Positions 28,401-35,574 of a stretch of DNA of 64,000 nt are shown here, one piece after another. The number at the start of each line of letters is the position of its first letter. The first letter of the stretch is position 1. This DNA is from Pseudoduganella armeniaca (lineage in GTDB: Bacteria > Pseudomonadota > Gammaproteobacteria > Burkholderiales > Burkholderiaceae_D). The notes beneath the pieces are model-generated. The model was not told the DNA's origin, did not search any database, and worked only from the letters and a program-made list of their open reading frames with translations. The position numbers and the translations under genes are program-made. The DNA lies in the NCBI RefSeq assembly GCF_003028855.1, contig NZ_CP028324.1:1240001-1304000 (forward strand). The letters run 5' to 3'.

Positions 28401-31400
28401 GTCGGGAACGGAGTCAGTCCGGACCGCACTACCGCCTATCAGTACTTGGACGGCGCAACCGACGTTGTCGGCCGAGGCCCAATTGGTTTTGGCCAAGTCA
28501 TCACAACCGATGAAGACAAGGGGACGATCACGACCACTAGCGTCAGCCAGCAGTGGCCGTTCTTCGGGATGACTATCTCCACAACAGCCGTAAGTAACGG
28601 TGTAACCCTGATAAGCGCTACTAGCGCGCTGCGTGACCAACTCAACACCGCTGCGAATGGTGCGGTCACTCACTTCCCGTACGTGGAGCAAACGTCCATC
28701 GTTCGTAAGGACCTTGACGGCAGTGCATTGGGCACCGTAGTAACGGAAAATAAATACACGGATGGCTGGGGCAACATCAACCGGGAGACGGTGACGAGTA
28801 CTGAGCCAAAGTATGGCAAATTCGTCAGCGACGTCGCGGCGCAATACCGCAACGACAGCGGCAACTGGCTGCTGGGCCTCCCGACTTCTATCGTAACGAC
28901 CCGAACTGATCCTGTGAGCGGATCGCTCACCCGCACCATTGGTCGCAGCTATTATCCGTCGACAGGACTTTTGTACACGGAGACGACAGAGCCCGGGAAT
29001 CGGACACATGAAATTGTCACGACCCATGAGCGCAATGCTTTCGGGCTGGACGCCAAGACCACGCAGAGCTGGACCGATCCTGCCACTGGCACGGCAAAGG
29101 TTCGTACGCAGAGCGTTACGTACGACGCGAACGGCAGGTTCATGAGTACCAGCACGAACACGTTGGGACAGGTCGAAACATATGGCTACGATGCCGCTAC
29201 GGGCATGCGTACGAGCCTACTTGACGCGAATAAGCTGTCTACCGTCTGGACCGTGAACGCGTTTGGCCAGGTTGCGACGGAACTTCAGCCTGACGGCCGT
29301 GAATTGCGCCATTACACCAAGAGCTGCGACAGCACTTGTCCTGTTGGAGCTGTGGCTGCACGCATCACCGAGTTATATCACGGGGGTATCCGCATGGCGA
29401 CACCCCAGGTTTGGTACAGCGATGCCGCGGGGCATGAGCTGGCGAAACTGAGCTATGGCTTGGACGAGCGGCCAATCTGGAGCGAGCGCAGCTACGACAG
29501 CTCTGGCCGAGTGGCGGCAGAATATCAGCCGCGTTTTGCCGGTGCTGCACGCGCACTGTCCATGCGTAAAGAGTACGACGTGCTCGACCGCGTCACGCGC
29601 GAATATGTATTGGATGAGGCAGGTACTGAACAAGCGAGCAAGATTGAGTATCGTGGCACAGCCATTATTCGCACCAATGCAAAACTTCAGCAGCGTGTTG
29701 AGATACGCGACGCTATCGGCCAGCTGCGTCAGGTCACCGATGCGAAGTCGGGCATGGTCCGGTTCGATTACGATCCGTTTGGTAACGTGAGTAGCAGCGT
29801 TGACCCGAATGGGAATCAGATATCGATACAGTACGATCTATGGGGCCGCAAGGTCGCCCTGCGCGACCCTGACCTTGGTTTCCGTCAGTACTGGGTCGAT
29901 CCGTTAGGCCGCAATTGGAAGACCGTGTCGCCGGTCCAACGCGCGGCAGTTCCGCAACAGGCAACAACGTTTGAGTACGATCTTCTCGGGCGCATGACCC
30001 GCAGGCTAGAGCCCGACCTCGACAGTCATTGGGAGTACGATACCGCGGTGAATGGCATTGGCAAACTGGCGCGTGCCTACACCGGCAGCTGTGGCTTGAA
30101 TGACTACTGCCGTGTTCATCGTTATGACAGCAAGGGCCGTCCTGCCGGACAGTCGATTCAGTTGAGCGACGCGACGTATCAGGCGCAAACCGATTACGAT
30201 GCCTGGGGTCGTGTTATCACGAAAACATACCGGCGCGGTACGGATACTGCCAAGGTGTTCGAGTCCCGCTATAACGAGCGGGGACGTTTGGTACGTATCG
30301 AACACAGTGGCGTTCGGCTGTGGCAAGCCACGGCCCAGGATGCCGCCATGCGGTACACGGAGGAGTTGCTTGGCAATGGCTTGACGCAACTGCACAACTA
30401 CCATCCGTACACTCAGCGTTTAAGCGGTGCAACGTTGAAGAACGCCGCTGGGCAATTGCGGCTTCAGGACGGCTACGAATATGACCGGTTGGGAAATGTC
30501 GAGTCGCGTTCTCAATATTGGGATCAAAGCGGCTTCACCGAAAGACTGGGCTATGATGAGCTGAACAGACTTATCTCGAGCCAGGTCCAGGGCCGTGCGG
30601 AACTGGCATTCAAATATGACGCTGGTGGCAACCTGACGTTCAAGAGCGACGTCAGTTCGTCGAACTATGTTTATCCGACACAGGGGATCGGCGCGAAATG
30701 GCCACATGCGGTGGCAAGCATTGCTGGCGTGGGTTCCTACGGTTACGACGAAGACGGCAATATGACGTCCGGACCAGGGCGCACAAGCTCCTGGTACACG
30801 TTCGACATGCCAAAGCGCGTCACCAAGGGTAGCTCCAGTGCGACGTTCGTGTATGGTCCAGAACACCAGCGCGTGCGGCAAGACCGCGGCGACGGCAGCC
30901 AGGTAGTGTACGCGGGCGACCAGGAGGTGGCGATTTCTGCCGGCGGTCAGGCAACTGTCAAGACGTACTGGCCGATGGGAATTGGCCTTGACATTGACAA
31001 GCCTGGTGACGCAACGGAGCTGAACTGGGTCCATCGGGATCGCCTGGACAGCGTGACAGCGATCAGTTCCGACGCTGGTATGCTGAAGGAGAAGCTGGCG
31101 TACGACGCATGGGGCAAGCGGCGCCTGCCCGATGGCAGTGCAACCCCGGACACATTGGACGGCCAGGTCGACAACCGGGGCTTTACTGATCATGAAATGC
31201 TCGATCAGCTCGACCTGATTCATATGAACGGACGGGTGTATGATCCAATGCTGGCACGCTTCATGTCAGCGGATCCATTGTTACAAGACCCTGGGAATGG
31301 CCAAAACTTCAGCCGTTACAGCTACGTCTACAACAATCCGACGAATCTAACGGATCCCAGTGGATATGAGACGACAGTCATCGTTCCGGGCTGCAGTTCG

Positions 31401-32027
31401 TGTCTCGACATAAAAGTTGACCCACGCGAGGTACTGAACGACCTTAAAAAGGCATTTGTCGAAGCCATTCCAAGGATCATTATCACAGCCCGCAAAGTGG
31501 AGTATGTTGCGCCGCGGGCCCTTGGTACTATTTCGCTGGCACTAATGGCAGGCAACTGGATGCAAGACGATCCATGCTTGGCAGGTGAGATGTGCGCACG
31601 CGATCCACTGACGGGGAAGCTCACACGGCAGGCTTATCTCCAGAAGCAGGCGGCGATCTTGGCTGCCGAAAACAAGGGAGATAAGGGGGCGAACGATTCG
31701 CTGTCGGATAATGCGGACAGGGGGAAAGGTGCAAACACTGCATCTGGTGGTGCAATGCCCCCTGAAGATGAGGACGAGGATCAGAACAAGGACCGTAAGA
31801 AGCCGAACGATAAGCTAGAAAAAGGCGATAAAGTTGACCTCGATCGTTTTGGTAAGCGCGTGAAGGTCGAGGGTGAAACAAGGTTTGAAGACCCGAAATC
31901 TGGCTATCAAATCTCCAAGGATCGTGCTGGGGGTAATTCACATGGTGGCAGCGCCTGGAAGTTGCTTGATCGGGCAGGAGAACGCGTTGGGACGCTCAGC
32001 TCTGATGGTACTTTCTTACGGAAATGA
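22437..32027 (+). CDS. Giant exported Rhs/SpvB polymorphic toxin with NBR1-type domains
   Basis: A 3196-residue protein. Residues 1-41 hold a late but convincing Sec signal ending in ASA. Three NBR1-like four-tryptophan domains (about 154-265, 271-383, 574-687; pattern NTGNTTW...LGSQ.P.DN..W......APG......APGTY.F.WRM......WFG) alternate with Ig-like domains. SpvB begins about 1125, FG-GAP-type DFNGDGALDLL near 1541, RHS/YD repeats about 2400-2900, then the Rhs core RFMSADPLLQDPGNGQNFSR and the DPSGY end of the shell at 2973-2977. The variable tip follows; its last 75 residues contain SHGGSAWKLLDRAGERVGTL (His3169), similar to small RNase-type toxin tips (Ntox21-like; uncertain). Base composition drops near 25.5 kb, where the Ig part meets the SpvB part, which suggests fusion of two sources. 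Confidence 0.9.
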   Translation: MVGNVLVALALVYRDVRKAFGYGCWLLLVMLSLQTSEASAQAVFRSVAVSATSGTADSSGKFSVTFSGYVKASVSNDAVENISIVEGATYLDVITITPMINDKTGMPINTERAITNKVLLSPGVHTLRVLATTVSGGEAASQNFVVTVASNTPVYSAKLLSENAPTTMNAGQQYSIAMTVQNTGNTTWTTTLPDAYKLGSQQPNDNWTWGLQRVLMSAPVAPGGSTTFNFTVTAPTTPGTYSFGWGMLQENQRWFADLINKSVSVVTPPPVRGGEVTPVSVPSTMYAGQSYTVSFNLKNTGNTTWTPDGVHPYFLGSQNPENNTIWNSGRVALASQLAPGASRTISFTVTAPQTPGQYDMRWRMVHEQEAWFGNTTSSLITVTEALPTVTLSSPSNGATYTASGGTATVSLSGSAAGTAGATISRLEFFDGATSLGYVASTSISLSKALAVGSHTIELRATDNRGKVKSAYATITVAGPAPTAALSAPANNAAYVIASGSTVNVQVAGSVSSSGTISKLEVLDGTTPIHTTSGSSVNVALALAAGKHALRLRATDSTGQVGTSAVSNVSVYATTAGKAAEFVSQSMPTSLRAGQPVTFSVSMINTGTTTWSEGEKYRLGSQNPQDNRTWIQRVYLSNAVAPGQVGVFTATVTAPQAPGTYNFQWRMLHEYVTWFGAMTDNATVTVASGAGPTATLTGTPTNVRVSGANTAAVTLTGNGSRSGGTVSKLELFQANVTAFYPATPIKTLTGSSSSLALSASLNLPAGVHFFKLRSTDSAGLQTESVPVVVNITNSALLGTIGGVRTNAAGTAELYGWTCQPGNAAALNYKVLLDAPSLDAGGVELTTGVANVATELDNASVQSQCATPGNAHHFVVNLSTYLTQYAGRRLYVWAETADKATMVSLPCAENNCTMPGTTRVGITTPTANATFVYPAPAFLKMKLTNYSGTFDEVGFFVNGQWIAAQPDGAAGEYSVQKTGLAASTTPYTVYAVARQGRTAIQSAVVPFYVSNAVSTTITLNAANAMTTGIAQALAATTTGQVQGVQFILNGSVIATAASNGSTWSAAWTPSTAGTYSLVARAIDGTGVKLAESAPLSVVVTQGSGSSASPLPVAIAAPHLNNPDADTLPGSLGVGASGGATYEIQIAVPPGSGGLTPNLSLNYSGDAPNSAFGLGWSLSGTSTIQRCPRTIAQDGFNGRVSFASTDRLCLDGQRLVLVNLALSDANYWADGAEYRTEIDTYARIRAMRDAAGNRYFSLEAKDGRISLYGSGTGYVRPIIGAVNSGALARQPAVKSGALAWAVDKISDRSGNFISFGYSQDETSGEHLLRTVRYGGNGQHAHAAVEFTYGPRPDAWKRFLDEARTDLRSLVTNIRTYTGADLDGGVNNATLVRNYVLRYQTSATSGRSLLESVQPCAMVGAREVCRESTKFSWGQPDPTKTAGFVSRGIWSGAPVLTTWKTLPSGDAGKNHAEYFSFADFERDGFADVLEKRVAPASGAKPDTELSPLPIGTSRTQYRYFHNTGTGFAEYSYGLNTGEAFVVLDTADFNGDGALDLLVSTSAGPKVCLSPFGSATTLASPIQFNCDNNLKAVGKNSLAEMPYLLDILGDGRTAAYGPIGSDGAATLCMQQQCIQDINPPATLLSTRYGNDGTPDATLRNFVNITQSVDFSGSGKSYDVRWTRPHYTEYIQDADGSPIYVNRWDNLRPQVAISSATYPGLEEVGNIDGYAYAPYTMSGKNARIPYLFDAPVQMAGLAADMNGSGYNSLVFGFKELGWDANYVMYHKRAEFTACVSTGRALDCGVRQKYSGANYRSIHAVGNFVGDGAPSILAQTWNYPAGGVPRLSGNLEMCRLMGDDTTNGTGTADSNIVCVPWGGITMPNASASAAADQVYFLDLLGTGRTQLVYYHSGKPDANSHWVEDGRWEVFEPVDVARSGEALDRIVRVTNGLGLVSSVEYTDGVAQRVVTLSGTSKLSYPQYAINIPAKIVRRLRVGNGVSPDRTTAYQYLDGATDVVGRGPIGFGQVITTDEDKGTITTTSVSQQWPFFGMTISTTAVSNGVTLISATSALRDQLNTAANGAVTHFPYVEQTSIVRKDLDGSALGTVVTENKYTDGWGNINRETVTSTEPKYGKFVSDVAAQYRNDSGNWLLGLPTSIVTTRTDPVSGSLTRTIGRSYYPSTGLLYTETTEPGNRTHEIVTTHERNAFGLDAKTTQSWTDPATGTAKVRTQSVTYDANGRFMSTSTNTLGQVETYGYDAATGMRTSLLDANKLSTVWTVNAFGQVATELQPDGRELRHYTKSCDSTCPVGAVAARITELYHGGIRMATPQVWYSDAAGHELAKLSYGLDERPIWSERSYDSSGRVAAEYQPRFAGAARALSMRKEYDVLDRVTREYVLDEAGTEQASKIEYRGTAIIRTNAKLQQRVEIRDAIGQLRQVTDAKSGMVRFDYDPFGNVSSSVDPNGNQISIQYDLWGRKVALRDPDLGFRQYWVDPLGRNWKTVSPVQRAAVPQQATTFEYDLLGRMTRRLEPDLDSHWEYDTAVNGIGKLARAYTGSCGLNDYCRVHRYDSKGRPAGQSIQLSDATYQAQTDYDAWGRVITKTYRRGTDTAKVFESRYNERGRLVRIEHSGVRLWQATAQDAAMRYTEELLGNGLTQLHNYHPYTQRLSGATLKNAAGQLRLQDGYEYDRLGNVESRSQYWDQSGFTERLGYDELNRLISSQVQGRAELAFKYDAGGNLTFKSDVSSSNYVYPTQGIGAKWPHAVASIAGVGSYGYDEDGNMTSGPGRTSSWYTFDMPKRVTKGSSSATFVYGPEHQRVRQDRGDGSQVVYAGDQEVAISAGGQATVKTYWPMGIGLDIDKPGDATELNWVHRDRLDSVTAISSDAGMLKEKLAYDAWGKRRLPDGSATPDTLDGQVDNRGFTDHEMLDQLDLIHMNGRVYDPMLARFMSADPLLQDPGNGQNFSRYSYVYNNPTNLTDPSGYETTVIVPGCSSCLDIKVDPREVLNDLKKAFVEAIPRIIITARKVEYVAPRALGTISLALMAGNWMQDDPCLAGEMCARDPLTGKLTRQAYLQKQAAILAAENKGDKGANDSLSDNADRGKGANTASGGAMPPEDEDEDQNKDRKKPNDKLEKGDKVDLDRFGKRVKVEGETRFEDPKSGYQISKDRAGGNSHGGSAWKLLDRAGERVGTLSSDGTFLRK

Positions 32028-32037
32028 TGAAAGGTAG

Positions 32038-32523
32038 ATGAGGCCAATGGTTGCGAAAGATATTTCTGAACATTTTCCTGAGTTGGATTTAGGCGAAGAT
32101 GACTTGGCCACGCTAGGCTTTTCGTTCTGCCATGTCTCAGTATTTGATCACTGGCTCAGCGAACAAGAAGCGGCTGATAACCCGCTTATGAGCTACTCGA
32201 TAGCGCTGAATGCTGGAGCGCTTGAAGGGTATCTACAGGGCGAACGGAAATTCCTGAATTTTTACTCGTCTTTATCCATGTTCGGAGTGGCCTGTAATCG
32301 TCCCGGTCCGCCGCGCATGTTTAAGACGTTGACCCCTGAGCTTGAGAATATTTTCGTTAATAGCTTGAGAGAGAAGCGGTCAATGGACGTGTACTTCAAG
32401 GAAGCCGAGGTCCGTGTCATAGGGCGATATGATCGAACCGACTTATTGATTGCCGATTCGCAAGAGCAGTTGAATTTTTTTCTTCTCAAAGCTCACCAAT
32501 TCGGGCTCTTCGCATTGAAATAG
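32038..32523 (+). CDS. Candidate immunity protein for the Rhs tip
   Basis: A 161-residue acidic, cytosolic-looking protein with no signal or membrane segment. It begins 10 bases after the Rhs stop, with GAAAGG as ribosome site; a second in-frame ATG at 32047 is possible. I recognise no domain. Its place directly after the toxin tip, small size and lower GC fit the rule for polymorphic-toxin immunity genes. The role is inferred from position only. Confidence 0.6.
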   Translation: MRPMVAKDISEHFPELDLGEDDLATLGFSFCHVSVFDHWLSEQEAADNPLMSYSIALNAGALEGYLQGERKFLNFYSSLSMFGVACNRPGPPRMFKTLTPELENIFVNSLREKRSMDVYFKEAEVRVIGRYDRTDLLIADSQEQLNFFLLKAHQFGLFALK

Positions 32524-32532
32524 TCAAGCAAG

Positions 32533-32562
32533 CGCTGGCAGCGCAATATTGCGCTACCAGCG
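32533..32562. repeat. Near-perfect 15-bp palindrome after the immunity gene
   Basis: CGCTGGCAGCGCAAT and ATTGCGCTACCAGCG face each other with one mismatch and no loop, 10 bases after the immunity stop. It may be an mRNA 3' end or a recombination site between tip cassettes. The rest of 32563-32765 shows no gene. Confidence 0.55.
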
Positions 32563-32765
32563 GTGTGCAGGCGTTTTCGCCACTAGGTGATACAAATAGT
32601 GCCTCTTGTGGCGCACGAGCTGATCCGAACCCTCCAATATTTCATCCAAGCGCAGACATGTGTCGTCGTTGGGGAGGTGGAGCTCACCAAAGTCGGCGGC
32701 AATTGCTTAAGGACTTTCGTGGCGCAATAATACTGAGGCTGCCGGCATACACGTAGCGAGCAGCG

Positions 32766-33125
32766 TTGTTGGCTAGCGAAAACAAGGGCGATAAGGGCCC
32801 AAGCGATTCGCTATCGGATGCAGATGGGGAAAAAGGTGCAAAAAGTGCCTCGAGCGGCTCTCCAGGCGATCCTGATGAGGGTGATGAAGATAAAAAGGAA
32901 AAGGGTAAGAGTCCGAATCAACTTAATAAAGAAATCAAGCAAGGAAAGGCCCCGAAGGATGTTGAGCGCGTCGATGTCGGCAAAGTAAAGGGCGAACAAA
33001 CGCACGCTCACTTCAAAGATGGTTCAACCCTGAACAAGGATGGAACTTGGAAGCACGGAGATTCTAATCTGTCTCGTGCTACACAGAAGTGGTTGGAGAA
33101 CAATGGATGGAAGCTGCCGAAGTGA
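32766..33125 (+). pseudogene. Orphan Rhs toxin tip cassette
   Basis: A 119-residue frame with no good start codon (a TTG at 32766). Its first 45 residues repeat the tip linker of the big Rhs protein (L-A-x-ENKGDKGxxDSLSD, then Glu/Asp/Lys-rich), and the DNA also matches there (GAAAACAAGGG.GATAAGGG). The last 60 residues are different: RVDVGKVKGEQTHAHFKDGS, LNKDGTWKHG and KWLENNGWKLP, which resemble a recurring Rhs/CDI toxin tip. This is the classic displaced tip, silent until recombination through the linker puts it on the Rhs shell. It overlaps its own probable immunity gene. Confidence 0.75.
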
Positions 33126-33604
33126 AGAAATTGGAAACGGTCCACGAATGGCTTTGTCAAGTCGTTCCAGGCCAACGCGATGTCGAAAGCGTTCATTTGA
33201 ACCGGATTGAAGGCGACAAATCCAGTCAGCTTACTGGGCTTGGACTGATTAAATATGTTTATGAGATTTTGATGTCGGTAGTCCTGCAATTGCAGACATT
33301 GCATGGAAAGCATGGGGTTCGACAAGCTGTAGTGTTCATACCCGTAGCCGCAACTGACGAATTGGTCTTTTGGAACCCAAAAATATGGGGTGACGTCAAC
33401 TGTAAAGATGAGCCGCCATCGCTGTATATCATTCGAGAAAATCAGATTTTCGATGAAGATTGTGAAGAGTATCGACGCCCGTTGTCAGTGCCGATAAACG
33501 GAGGTAATGGCGTTAAGGCCATATATCGTTCATTCCGCGATCAGGAGGCAATCGACAATTCATGGGAGTTCACTTCTGGTGTGTACTTGATCGCCAGCCT
33601 TTAG
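33107..33604 (+). CDS. Candidate immunity protein for the orphan tip
   Basis: A 165-residue protein from the ATG at 33107 (GGAG at 33095-33098, spacing 8), overlapping the end of the orphan tip by 19 bases in another frame. Features: VHEWLCQVVPGQRDVESVHL, a hydrophobic YVYEILMSVVLQLQTL helix and an acidic DEDCEEYRRP stretch. No family recognised. The overlap with the tip and lower GC support an immunity role, by position only. Confidence 0.6.
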   Translation: MEAAEVKKLETVHEWLCQVVPGQRDVESVHLNRIEGDKSSQLTGLGLIKYVYEILMSVVLQLQTLHGKHGVRQAVVFIPVAATDELVFWNPKIWGDVNCKDEPPSLYIIRENQIFDEDCEEYRRPLSVPINGGNGVKAIYRSFRDQEAIDNSWEFTSGVYLIASL

Positions 33605-33773
33605 TAGTCGATGTCGAGATAGGAAAAGAGACAGGCTATGAAACTCTTGCGCGAAAAACATCTCTACCCGGAGCGCAAGTCGCTTTTCTGCTGGATGAGT
33701 GAGGCAATCTTGTTCAGTTCGCGCGCAACTGCGCGGCGAACTGCACAATTTAGTGGTTTAACGGTTGAGCGAC

Positions 33774-34199
33774 ATGGAGCATGATAACTGGAGTGTTCTA
33801 ACGGAAGCCACGATCGATGGTATCCGCGTCGTCGCGACGACGAGAAGCGAAGTTCGAATCGATGTCACATGTGTGAGCCAAGGCGGCAAGCAAAGACAGG
33901 TAGTCGCTCGAAAAGTGCATGACTTATGGGTCAACGACACGCGATTGTCTAACATCATCGACCGTGTAGTGATACTTGGCACCAATGAGGGGGACGAGGC
34001 CGAGACCGCAAAAACCCTGTTTCTCCTGATGCGGGGACGGGAACCGGAGGACACCGACCTGCAATGGCCAAAGTTCCTGGAACAGCTGAGTCGTGTGCGT
34101 GAAGGTACATTGACGTTAATGAAAGTAGAGCCCGTGTACGGTGCGACCGTGCTTGTGCTGGCAGAAAGCATACGGTTGGAGACGATCGACGGACTTTAA
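33774..34199 (+). CDS. Hypothetical protein at the end of the Rhs block
   Basis: A 141-residue protein from the ATG at 33774 (a TTG three codons earlier is possible). It reads as a compact alternating beta/alpha protein with GIRVVATTRSEVRIDVTCV and ILGTNEGDEAETAKTLF; no signal, no domain recognised. The 169 bases before it hold no convincing gene, and no toxin tip precedes it directly, so it may be a stranded immunity gene or an unrelated cargo gene. Confidence 0.5.
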   Translation: MEHDNWSVLTEATIDGIRVVATTRSEVRIDVTCVSQGGKQRQVVARKVHDLWVNDTRLSNIIDRVVILGTNEGDEAETAKTLFLLMRGREPEDTDLQWPKFLEQLSRVREGTLTLMKVEPVYGATVLVLAESIRLETIDGL

Positions 34200-34441
34200 G
34201 CATGCAGCTGCCGTAAGAATACGGCCAGCGGCGTCACCGAAATTCCCATAGAAGACGACTTGACGTCCATGCCCATCTTCATCCCCAGCCGAACGTGGAC
34301 GCCGCGCGCTGTGACGTCCTGCTGGGTTCTCGTCACGCGACCCGGTTCGCCCAGCGTGGCCGCCAGGACCAGCGCCGGCACGCCCCACCGTTGTATTTCC
34401 GCACGGTGACATTTAGTGAGAATTTCGTTCCCAAGAGCAAA

Positions 34442-34447
34442 TATAAT
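34442..34447 (+). promoter_or_regulatory. TATAAT -10 of the secretion operon
   Basis: A perfect TATAAT 46 bases before the first gene of the operon. No good -35 is seen 16-18 bases upstream, so an activator may be needed. The 34200-34441 gap is otherwise without a supported gene; a minus-strand frame there has no recognisable content. Confidence 0.5.
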
Positions 34448-34493
34448 ACGCGCTACCCAAGCGCAACTCATCGGCGCACTCCCCTGAAAGCAT

Positions 34494-35042
34494 ATGTTGC
34501 GCGCCGTACGATTTCTCCGATTTCACCTCCTGCGCTGCTGGCGCGCCCAGCCTGTCGGCATGCTTGCCGTGCTGCTGGCCGGAGCTGGCTTGGCCGTTGC
34601 GCTGTCGATGTCGCTCGCGGTGGAGCGCGAGCGCGGCCAGGCGCATGAGGAACTGACCGCCTTGCGCCACCAGCGCCTGGCTGCGACGGCAAGGCCGCAG
34701 CCATCCTTGGCAACGCCAACGACAGCGATACCGGAACTTCCAGAATTCGACAGCACCGAAGTGGTGCGCGCGTTTACCAGTATCGTGGCCGACGCCGGGC
34801 TGCCGCTGGAAGAAGTCAGCTACGCGCTGGAAGACGTGCGCGAGCAGCCCTACCTGCGTTACCGCATCAGCCTTTCCGTGAAGAGCACCTATCCACAGAC
34901 CCGTCAAGCGGTGGCCGCGCTGGCCAGCGCGATGCCGCACGTCGCCCTGGATGGTATCCGCTGCAGCCGTGAGAGCACGGCGGTGGCCGCGCTGGGGTGC
35001 GAGTTGTCGTTTTCCGCATTTTTCCGGAAGCCCCATGGCTGA
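34494..35042 (+). CDS. PilO/GspM-like inner membrane protein
   Basis: 182 residues: a short cytosolic Arg-rich start, one transmembrane helix (about 20-42), a coiled segment (VERERGQAHEELTALRHQRL), a Pro/Thr linker and a C-terminal ferredoxin-like region (VVRAFTSIVADAGLPLEEVSYAL...YRISLSVKSTYPQTRQAVAALASAMP). This is the layout of PilO and GspM, which form the inner-membrane assembly platform of type IV pili and type II secretion. First gene of the operon; it overlaps the next by 8 bases. Sequence identity to classical PilO/GspM is low. Confidence 0.65.
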   Translation: MLRAVRFLRFHLLRCWRAQPVGMLAVLLAGAGLAVALSMSLAVERERGQAHEELTALRHQRLAATARPQPSLATPTTAIPELPEFDSTEVVRAFTSIVADAGLPLEEVSYALEDVREQPYLRYRISLSVKSTYPQTRQAVAALASAMPHVALDGIRCSRESTAVAALGCELSFSAFFRKPHG

Positions 35043-35574
35043 TACGGCACGACTGCGCTGGGCTGTTTTGCTTGCCGCGCTCGCGGCCACCGTGGCGGCC
35101 ATTTTTTATCCCGCACCCGACGATCAGGACCCCGACCTGTCGGGCGCTGTGCCAGCGCAGCGCCAAGGCGCCGCAGCAACCCGCGCCCCATCGACGCCGG
35201 CAGCGCCGGCAGCGGTCGCAACGCAGCATGGCCCCGACTGGGTCGCCAGCGCCGACGATCCCTTCGCCGCGCGCGGCTGGCAACCGGCACCCGTGACGGC
35301 ACCGGTGGCCCGCACCGTCGAAGCCGTGCAGGCCAATGAACCGACCCCGCCACCACCACCGGCGCCGCTGCCGTACCAATTCGTTGGCCAGATGGTCGAC
35401 GGCGGCAACCAGATCGTCTATCTGAGCCGGGGCGACCAGGTGCTGTTGGCACGCAAGGGCGAAACCCTGGAAGGAACTTACAAGGTGCTGGACATCGGCG
35501 CGACGCAGATCGAGTTCGAGATGCTGTCGTCCGGCTTGCGCCAGACGCTGCCGATACCGGCACAGGACAGGTAA
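35035..35574 (+). CDS. PilP/GspC-like periplasmic linker protein
   Basis: 179 residues from the ATG at 35035. One N-terminal transmembrane helix, a long Pro/Ala-rich linker (DLSGAVPAQRQGAAATRAP...), then a small beta domain: PYQFVGQMVDGGNQIVYLSR, GDQVLLARKGETLEGTYKVL and IEFEMLSSGLRQTLPI. This is the HR-type domain shared by GspC and PilP that contacts the secretin. The stop overlaps the secretin start by one base (TAATG), so the two are coupled. Confidence 0.7.
   Translation: MADTARLRWAVLLAALAATVAAIFYPAPDDQDPDLSGAVPAQRQGAAATRAPSTPAAPAAVATQHGPDWVASADDPFAARGWQPAPVTAPVARTVEAVQANEPTPPPPPAPLPYQFVGQMVDGGNQIVYLSRGDQVLLARKGETLEGTYKVLDIGATQIEFEMLSSGLRQTLPIPAQDR

Noticed and set aside
33638..33781. 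A 47-codon plus-strand frame between the second immunity candidate and the last hypothetical gene
   Set aside because: Short, overlaps the next gene and has no similarity I recognise. It could be a decayed tip fragment, but that is not supportable.
34196..34471. A 91-codon minus-strand frame before the secretion operon
   Set aside because: No recognisable motif, no clear ribosome site, and it overlaps the TATAAT proposed for the operon. Kept only as part of the gap description.
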